DNA of 19,382 nt from CAZXPG01 sp964643145 (GTDB lineage: Bacteria > Pseudomonadota > Alphaproteobacteria > Rickettsiales > Arcanibacteraceae), in NCBI GenBank assembly GCA_964643145.1, contig CAZXPG010000038.1, forward strand, positions 1 to 19,382, in the 5' to 3' direction. Position numbers and translations under genes: made by a program. The notes under the pieces were generated by a model that was not told where the DNA came from, searched no databases, and saw only the letters and a program-made list of their open reading frames with translations. Shown piece by piece: positions 14,922-19,382 of the stretch (positions within the stretch are counted from its first letter, which is position 1; every line of letters starts with the position of its first letter).

Positions 14922-14955
14922 AAACAGGGCTGTATGCTGGTGCAGCCCTGTTTTT
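14922..14955 (+). terminator. Intrinsic terminator after the transglycosylase gene
   Basis: A perfect 11-base stem (AAACAGGGCTG 14922-14932 with 14943-14953) has a 10-base loop and ends in a run of five T. It separates the transglycosylase gene from cysQ. A weak TTGCTT-17-TATGCT promoter-like pair (14910-14938) overlaps it and might serve cysQ-hisS. Confidence 0.9.
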
Positions 14956-14979
14956 ATGTATTCATTCAGGATTATCTCT

Positions 14980-15738
14980 ATGATTCCTACCCAACCTCTC
15001 ACTGCCATTGCCGTTTCTGCAGGCAACATACTTATGCAGCATTATAATAGCACTATTGAAGTGCTGAAGAAAACCGATAATTCTCCTGTTACCCAGGCTG
15101 ATATTGCTGCCAATACCTATATTGTTGAAGCACTGCGGCAACTCACACCCAATATCCCCGTGGTGGCAGAAGAGAACGCCGAAGCCGCCAATGCCGCGGT
15201 GCAGGGGGCTGCACATTTCTGGCTGGTTGATCCGTTAGATGGTACTAAGGGCTTCATCCGCAAATCCGGTGAATTTACGGTGAATATCGGGCTGATCCGG
15301 CAGGGTGTACCTGTTGCTGGGGTGGTCTATGTGCCGGTGACTGAGGAACTCTATTATGCCGGAGAAAATGCACCCGCCTATAAGCAGGTGAGAAATGCCT
15401 CCCCCCAGCCCATCTATGCCACAACGCCCGATGATGAGGGGATGGTAGTGGTTGCCAGCCTTTCCCACCGCACCCCGGAAACCGACGCTTACATCAGCAC
15501 TGTGAAGGTGAAATCATTCATGGCCGCCGCCAGCTCTCTGAAATTCTGCCTGCTTGCGGAAGGCAAAGCCGATCTCTACCCCCGTTTTGGCCGGACAATG
15601 GAATGGGATACGGCTGCCGGAGATGCCGTGCTGCGTGCGGCTGGGGGCAAGGTGGAGACGCTGGACGGCACACCGCTGACCTATGGCAAGGCCGGGTTTG
15701 AGAATCCTTATTTTATCGCACAAGGAAAAACAGCATGA
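14980..15738 (+). CDS. cysQ: 3'(2'),5'-bisphosphate nucleotidase CysQ
   Basis: A 252-residue inositol-monophosphatase-fold enzyme that removes the 3' phosphate of PAP/PAPS produced by sulfate assimilation or other sulfotransfer. Metal-binding motifs are present: V-A-E-E-N (about 62-66), D-P-L-D-G-T (84-89) and the C-terminal W-D-T-A-A-G-D (about 209-215). The ATG at 14980 follows AGGA by about nine bases; an in-frame ATG at 14956 sits in the terminator T-run and was rejected. Its stop overlaps the hisS start (ATGA). Confidence 0.92.
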   Translation: MIPTQPLTAIAVSAGNILMQHYNSTIEVLKKTDNSPVTQADIAANTYIVEALRQLTPNIPVVAEENAEAANAAVQGAAHFWLVDPLDGTKGFIRKSGEFTVNIGLIRQGVPVAGVVYVPVTEELYYAGENAPAYKQVRNASPQPIYATTPDDEGMVVVASLSHRTPETDAYISTVKVKSFMAAASSLKFCLLAEGKADLYPRFGRTMEWDTAAGDAVLRAAGGKVETLDGTPLTYGKAGFENPYFIAQGKTA

Positions 15739-16988
15739 GCACACATAAATTGCAACCGGTACGGGGAACGCGTGATATTTGGGGGGAAGACCAGCGCAAA
15801 GCTTCCCATGTGCAACACACCGCCGAGCACATTGCCGCACTCTATGGCTATCAACCCATCGCCACCCCGATTTTTGAATTTACTGAGGTATTCAAACGCA
15901 CCCTTGGCGATGTATCAGATATCGTTACCAAGGAAATGTACTGTTTTGAAGATCGCGGGGGCGAGAGCCTAACACTCCGGCCAGAATTCACTGCCGGTAT
16001 TGCCCGTGCCTTCATTTCGGAAGGGATGACGCAACATTTGCCACTGAAATTTTTTAGCACGGGCCCGCTTTTCCGCTATGAACGGCCACAAAAAGGCCGC
16101 TACCGCCAGTTTCATCAGATTAATATGGAATGTTTAGGCATTGCCAGCCCCAAAGCCGATAGTGAGGCCATTTCTCTGGGCGCGCATATATTGGAATGCT
16201 TAGGGATTCTTGACCAAACCATCCTACAGCTAAACTCGCTGGGTGATGCGGAAAGCCGGACACGTTACCGCGCAGCCCTGGTGGACTATCTTCAGGATTA
16301 CCGCGAGAAACTTTCTGATGACAGCCGTATTCGCCTGGAAAAGAACCCGATGCGCATCCTCGATTCCAAGGATGAAACTGACCGTATTATTATTGCCGGT
16401 GCGCCGCTGATTCACGATTATTTCACCAGCGCGGCGGCTGATTTCTTTGCCGACGTTAAAGCTGGGCTGGATCGCCTAAGGGTGCAGTATGTGACAAACC
16501 CGCATCTGGTGCGTGGCCTCGATTATTATTGCCATACTGCCTTTGAATTTACCACGCGAGATAGCCGTGCGCAGAACACCGTTATGGCCGGGGGGCGTTA
16601 TGACGGGCTGATTGGCATGATGGGTGGGCCTGAGACGCCAGCCATTGGCTTTGCAGCAGGCGTTGAGCGTCTATGCGACTTAATGACCACCCCCCCAGCA
16701 GCAACACGCCCGATAACACTGATTCCGCTGGGTGAACATGCCGAGCACCGTGCCGAACAGCTTGCCAGCCAACTGCGCCACCACGGGGTGCATGTCCTGC
16801 TGGATTTTGCTGGCAATGCGGGAAAACGCATGAAACGGGCGAATAAAACCGGCGCGAAAGCAGCTATTTTCTTAGGGGAAGATGAACTCGCCAAAGGAGT
16901 GGTTACACTACGCGATTTAGATAGTGGCCACGAGCAGGAACTCCCCCAGGATGCCTTGCTGGAGGTGCTGCTCGCACTTGCAACATGA
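15735..16988 (+). CDS. hisS: Histidyl-tRNA synthetase
   Basis: A 417-residue class II aminoacyl-tRNA synthetase that charges tRNA-His. It opens with the family's PVRGTRDI, then motif 1 region TPIFEFTEVFKRTLG, the TLRPEFTAGIAR segment, motif 2 (FRYERPQKGRYRQFHQ), the histidine-specific loops LVRGLDYY and AGGRYDGL, motif 3 (GFAAGVERL) and a C-terminal anticodon-binding domain (about 320-417). Length is normal. AAGGA precedes the ATG. It overlaps cysQ by four bases and ends 10 bases from the convergent rsmD stop. Confidence 0.97.
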   Translation: MSTHKLQPVRGTRDIWGEDQRKASHVQHTAEHIAALYGYQPIATPIFEFTEVFKRTLGDVSDIVTKEMYCFEDRGGESLTLRPEFTAGIARAFISEGMTQHLPLKFFSTGPLFRYERPQKGRYRQFHQINMECLGIASPKADSEAISLGAHILECLGILDQTILQLNSLGDAESRTRYRAALVDYLQDYREKLSDDSRIRLEKNPMRILDSKDETDRIIIAGAPLIHDYFTSAAADFFADVKAGLDRLRVQYVTNPHLVRGLDYYCHTAFEFTTRDSRAQNTVMAGGRYDGLIGMMGGPETPAIGFAAGVERLCDLMTTPPAATRPITLIPLGEHAEHRAEQLASQLRHHGVHVLLDFAGNAGKRMKRANKTGAKAAIFLGEDELAKGVVTLRDLDSGHEQELPQDALLEVLLALAT

Positions 16989-16998
16989 AGGATGTGTC

Positions 16999-17568
16999 CT
17001 ACGCCCCCTGCCACTCCAGTATAAGCAGGCGGGTTTTGCCATAGATACGCTCATCCAGCGGGATAAACCCTTCGGGAATATCGGGCATTTCTTTTTTGCC
17101 CATTTCCACCACCACCACTGCCCGTTCGGCTAGCCAGCGGCGGCTGATTAGCCCTTTCAGCGCAGGCGTGACCAACCCTTTATGGTAAGGTGGATCAAGG
17201 AACACCACAGTACAGGGCGTATGGCAGGCGGGAAAGGCCGTCACATCGGCGCGCACCAGACTAATACGGGTGGATTCTCCAAAATGATCGGCACTGGTTT
17301 TGACAGCGTGCAAATGGTCGCCGTCACGGTCAATAAAGGTGACATGCGCCGCGCCGCGTGAGAGGGCTTCCAGCCCCAACCCACCCGTTCCGCAGCAAAT
17401 ATCTGCCACCCGCGCATCCTGGAGCAGCGATTTCCCATCTTCAAGGAATTGCCCGCTGCTTAAAATGCTAAATAACGCTTCCCGCGTGCGGCCTGTGGTG
17501 GGGCGAAGTTCTGCACCTGCGGGAGCAACAATGGTGCGTCCCTTATGGATTCCAGCTATAATTCTCAT
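16999..17568 (-). CDS. rsmD: 16S rRNA (guanine966-N2)-methyltransferase RsmD
   Basis: A 189-residue SAM-dependent Rossmann methyltransferase. It starts MRIIAGIHKGR, as RsmD does, with the SAM-binding segment VADICCGTGGLGLEALSRGA (54-73) and the catalytic D-P-P-Y (125-128). It methylates a guanine of small-subunit rRNA during assembly. The start overlaps the rluB stop (ATGA), and no clear ribosome-binding site is seen, so translation is probably coupled. Confidence 0.93.
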   Translation of the reverse strand: MRIIAGIHKGRTIVAPAGAELRPTTGRTREALFSILSSGQFLEDGKSLLQDARVADICCGTGGLGLEALSRGAAHVTFIDRDGDHLHAVKTSADHFGESTRISLVRADVTAFPACHTPCTVVFLDPPYHKGLVTPALKGLISRRWLAERAVVVVEMGKKEMPDIPEGFIPLDERIYGKTRLLILEWQGA

Positions 17569-18284
17569 GATTGATCCATGTATAACGTTTTTATCTTACT
17601 CAATGTCACCTCTTTCACCGCACCCGGCAGCAACTTCCCCAATTCAAATGGGCCATAGCTTACGCGGATAAGGCGGTTCACCGCCAGGTCAAAATGTTCC
17701 AGCATATTGCGTATCTCGCGGTTTTTCCCTTCGGTAATGGCTATTTCCAGCCAGGCATTGCGCCCGGTTTTATGCTCCAGCTTAACCTTGGCCGGAGCAT
17801 AATGGATACCACTGATAGTGATCCCTTGCTCTAATTGCGCCAGCTTGTTCACATCAAGCGCACCAAACACCCGTACGCGGTAACGCCGCACCCAGCCGCT
17901 AGACGGAAGTTCCAGCCGCCGTGCCAAGGTGCCATCGGTGGTAAGCAACAGCAACCCTTCCGTGTTTAAGTCAAGCCTGCCTATCGATACCACCCGTGGC
18001 AATCCTTGCGGTAGACGCTGAAACACGGTAGGACGCCCCTGCGGGTCATGATGGGTGGTAATTAAGCCACGCGGCTTATGATACAGCCACAAGCGCGGCA
18101 TGAGCGCACCACCCAGTGGCTTTCCATCCACCTCTACCCGGTCATGCGGGGTGACGGTCAGTGCCGGGCTAGCAATAATCTCACCATTGATGCACACCCT
18201 GCCTTCCAGAATCCAGCGTTCAGCCTCACGCCTTGAGCATAGCCCTGCATGTGCCATTACTTTTGCAATACGTTCGCCTTCCAT
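17565..18284 (-). CDS. rluB: RluB/RsuA-family rRNA pseudouridine synthase
   Basis: A 239-residue protein with an N-terminal S4 RNA-binding domain (about 3-50, ERIAKVMAHAGLCSRREAER) and a pseudouridine synthase domain with G-R-L-D-L-N-T-E-G (102-110), Asp105 being the nucleophile. The C-terminal REIRNMLEHF segment is also conserved. Family members modify 23S (RluB, RluE, RluF) or 16S (RsuA) rRNA; RluB is the best guess by similarity and by pairing with rsmD. It overlaps the preceding puuD-like stop by one base (TAATG). Confidence 0.88.
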   Translation of the reverse strand: MEGERIAKVMAHAGLCSRREAERWILEGRVCINGEIIASPALTVTPHDRVEVDGKPLGGALMPRLWLYHKPRGLITTHHDPQGRPTVFQRLPQGLPRVVSIGRLDLNTEGLLLLTTDGTLARRLELPSSGWVRRYRVRVFGALDVNKLAQLEQGITISGIHYAPAKVKLEHKTGRNAWLEIAITEGKNREIRNMLEHFDLAVNRLIRVSYGPFELGKLLPGAVKEVTLSKIKTLYMDQS

Positions 18285-18997
18285 TATCGTGCCGCCGCTT
18301 GAACGAAGTGGGTGAATAAAGCACTATCCTCTGGGGTTATTTCATATTCCGGGTGCCATTGCAAGCCGATACAGAAGGGATGCTCACTATATTCTATCCC
18401 TTCAATCACCCCGTCCGGCGCTATGGCGTTAACAACACAACCCGGCGCCACCTTACCCACCGCCTGATGGTGCGTGCTGTTTACCTGCATTTGGCTTACG
18501 CCCACAATACGGTGATAGAGCGTTCCTGGGGTAATGCTAATACTATGGCTTGTCTCATTTTTTGGGTTTTTCTGCTCATGTTCCAGTGCGCCAGGGACAG
18601 CATCGGGAATATGCTGGATTAACGTGCCACCTAGTATCACATTCAGCAACTGTTCACCTCCACAAATGCCTAAAATAGGCATGTGCGAGGCCAGAGCGTG
18701 TTCTGTGAGTGCCCATTCAAAGGCCGTACGCCGATCTTTGGTTATCACCGTGCTATGGCGCTCTCCGTCGCCATAAGTGGCTGGATCAATATCAAAATTC
18801 CCCCCAGTAACCACCAACCCCTCAATTAACCCGGCATAATGGCCAGCCAGTGCCACTTCCTGCGGCAAGAGAAGTGGAATACCACCAGCACGGCTGATAG
18901 CATGGCAATAATTCTCCCTGAGGATATAATAAGGGAAGGCAGAATAAGCACCAGATTCTTCCGAATCAAGGGTGATGCCAATAACAGGTTGTGCCAT
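18284..18997 (-). CDS. Class I glutamine amidotransferase-like hydrolase (peptidase C26, PuuD-like)
   Basis: A 237-residue protein. The nucleophile Cys112 lies in GICGGEQLLNV and the partners His215 and Glu217 in WHPEYE. The opening PVIGITLD and the VVTGGNFDIDP loop match gamma-glutamyl hydrolases of the C26 family such as PuuD. Cytoplasmic. The substrate is uncertain: gamma-glutamyl-GABA, or another gamma-glutamyl compound. No polyamine catabolism genes are nearby; instead it heads an operon with two rRNA modification genes. Its ribosome-binding site AGGAG lies inside a small palindrome (18999-19011). Confidence 0.88.
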   Translation of the reverse strand: MAQPVIGITLDSEESGAYSAFPYYILRENYCHAISRAGGIPLLLPQEVALAGHYAGLIEGLVVTGGNFDIDPATYGDGERHSTVITKDRRTAFEWALTEHALASHMPILGICGGEQLLNVILGGTLIQHIPDAVPGALEHEQKNPKNETSHSISITPGTLYHRIVGVSQMQVNSTHHQAVGKVAPGCVVNAIAPDGVIEGIEYSEHPFCIGLQWHPEYEITPEDSALFTHFVQAAAR

Positions 18998-18998
18998 A

Positions 18999-19011
18999 AG
19001 GAGATTCTCCT
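18999..19011 (-). promoter_or_regulatory. Ribosome-binding site within a small palindrome
   Basis: On the minus strand AGGAG-AAT-CTCCT directly precedes the ATG of the puuD-like gene. The five-base arms are perfect, so the Shine-Dalgarno sequence can pair with the bases next to the start codon. Confidence 0.4.
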
Positions 19012-19072
19012 GGAACTAAAAGGATAGAATGAAGTTTACTATAGCGGCTAGTATTGTTATAAGCAAAGCAAT

Positions 19073-19101
19073 ATTATACCCTCACGACTCCTCTCTCCCA
19101 A
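19073..19101 (-). promoter_or_regulatory. Promoter of the puuD-like/rluB/rsmD operon
   Basis: On the minus strand a perfect TATAAT (19073-19078) is preceded after exactly 17 bases by TTGGGA (19096-19101). It predicts a leader of roughly 70 bases before the ATG at 18997. Confidence 0.7.
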
Positions 19102-19190
19102 AGGGGAATAGGATTATAAAGGCTGACGCACACGTGAAAGTACTGTTTTAAACATAATGCTAAAACGACGCCTTTTGGCGTTATATACCA

Positions 19191-19209
19191 TTATCCAATA
19201 CTGAGGTTA
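19191..19209. repeat. Half copy of the palindromic repeat
   Basis: TTATCCAATACTGAGGTTA matches 19 bases of the right arm of the repeats at 28-47 and 206-225 with one mismatch. No left arm is present. A short hairpin, ACGCC-TTTT-GGCGT (19168-19181), lies just before it. Confidence 0.7.
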
Positions 19210-19225
19210 GCAAGAGTATTGCCAC

Positions 19226-19382
19226 ATGAATCACGATCTAACCACTTCTCATCTTCAAAGGCAAAATATACTGAATAACTCTTTTGCATTAAAACAAATT
19301 AAAGAGGAATTTCGCTTTGACGGAATCCAGGGCGGACTCAACATTGAAGCGCAACACTGCTATAATCCTTTTAAAAAAAGGG
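19226..19382 (+). CDS. 5' part of an unrecognised gene, cut by the window edge
   Basis: An ATG at 19226 opens a frame that stays open for 52 codons to the end of the window (MNHDLTTSHLQRQNILNNSF...). The protein start is polar, Asn/Gln-rich, without signal peptide or membrane segment. The ribosome-binding site is weak (CAAGAG about 11 bases upstream). Base composition is AT-richer than in the neighbouring genes. I do not recognise a family. It sits 16 bases after the repeat half-copy. Confidence 0.5.
   Translation, partial: MNHDLTTSHLQRQNILNNSFALKQIKEEFRFDGIQGGLNIEAQHCYNPFKKR

Overview
The window looks like the chromosome of an alphaproteobacterium of moderate GC content. Three things point there: the atpI-atpB-atpE-b'-b order of the F0 genes, with two different b-type subunits and no F1 genes attached; the rluB-rsmD pair; and a tolQ-tolR-tolA-tolB cluster. 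Tight gene overlaps, hairpin-rich intergenic repeats and a possible remnant of a mitochondrial-carrier-type protein suggest, without proving, a host-associated lineage such as Rickettsiales or Holosporales relatives. No rRNA, tRNA, CRISPR array, insertion sequence or intact mobile element was recognised.

Layout. Positions 1-505 hold a cluster of palindromes, two of them copies of one repeat, then a short open frame (about 226-375) that resembles the C-terminus of mitochondrial carrier proteins. A small secreted Ala/Lys/Glu-rich protein (506-796, +) faces a long minus-strand block across a shared terminator. From 13459 down to 853 every gene is on the minus strand: rpmE, rpmB; tolQ-tolR-tolA-tolB; fumC-dsbA-like; atpI-atpB-atpE-atpF'-atpF; then an XagA/XagB-like exopolysaccharide pair and a YgjP-like metallopeptidase. 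A 613-base gap (13460-14072) holds the rpmE promoter and a strong bipartite hairpin. Next, on the plus strand, are a lytic transglycosylase, cysQ and hisS. Converging on hisS from the right is a puuD-like amidotransferase/rluB/rsmD operon with a good promoter at 19073-19101. The window ends in a half-copy of the repeat seen at the left edge, followed by the start of an unrecognised gene.

How the genes work together. Most are housekeeping: the proton channel and stator of ATP synthase, the Tol energy-coupling machine of the envelope, fumarase, a periplasmic thiol oxidoreductase, ribosomal proteins L28 and L31, histidyl-tRNA synthetase and rRNA modification enzymes. Stop/start overlaps (TGATG, TAATG, ATGA) at xagA/xagB, tolR/tolA, tolA/tolB, cysQ/hisS, puuD-like/rluB and rluB/rsmD point to translational coupling. 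I do not see a clear new multi-gene system. The most unusual material is at the edges (palindromic repeats and carrier remnant), in the XagAB-like module lying directly behind the F0 genes, and in the structured noncoding gap at 13.5-14.07 kb.
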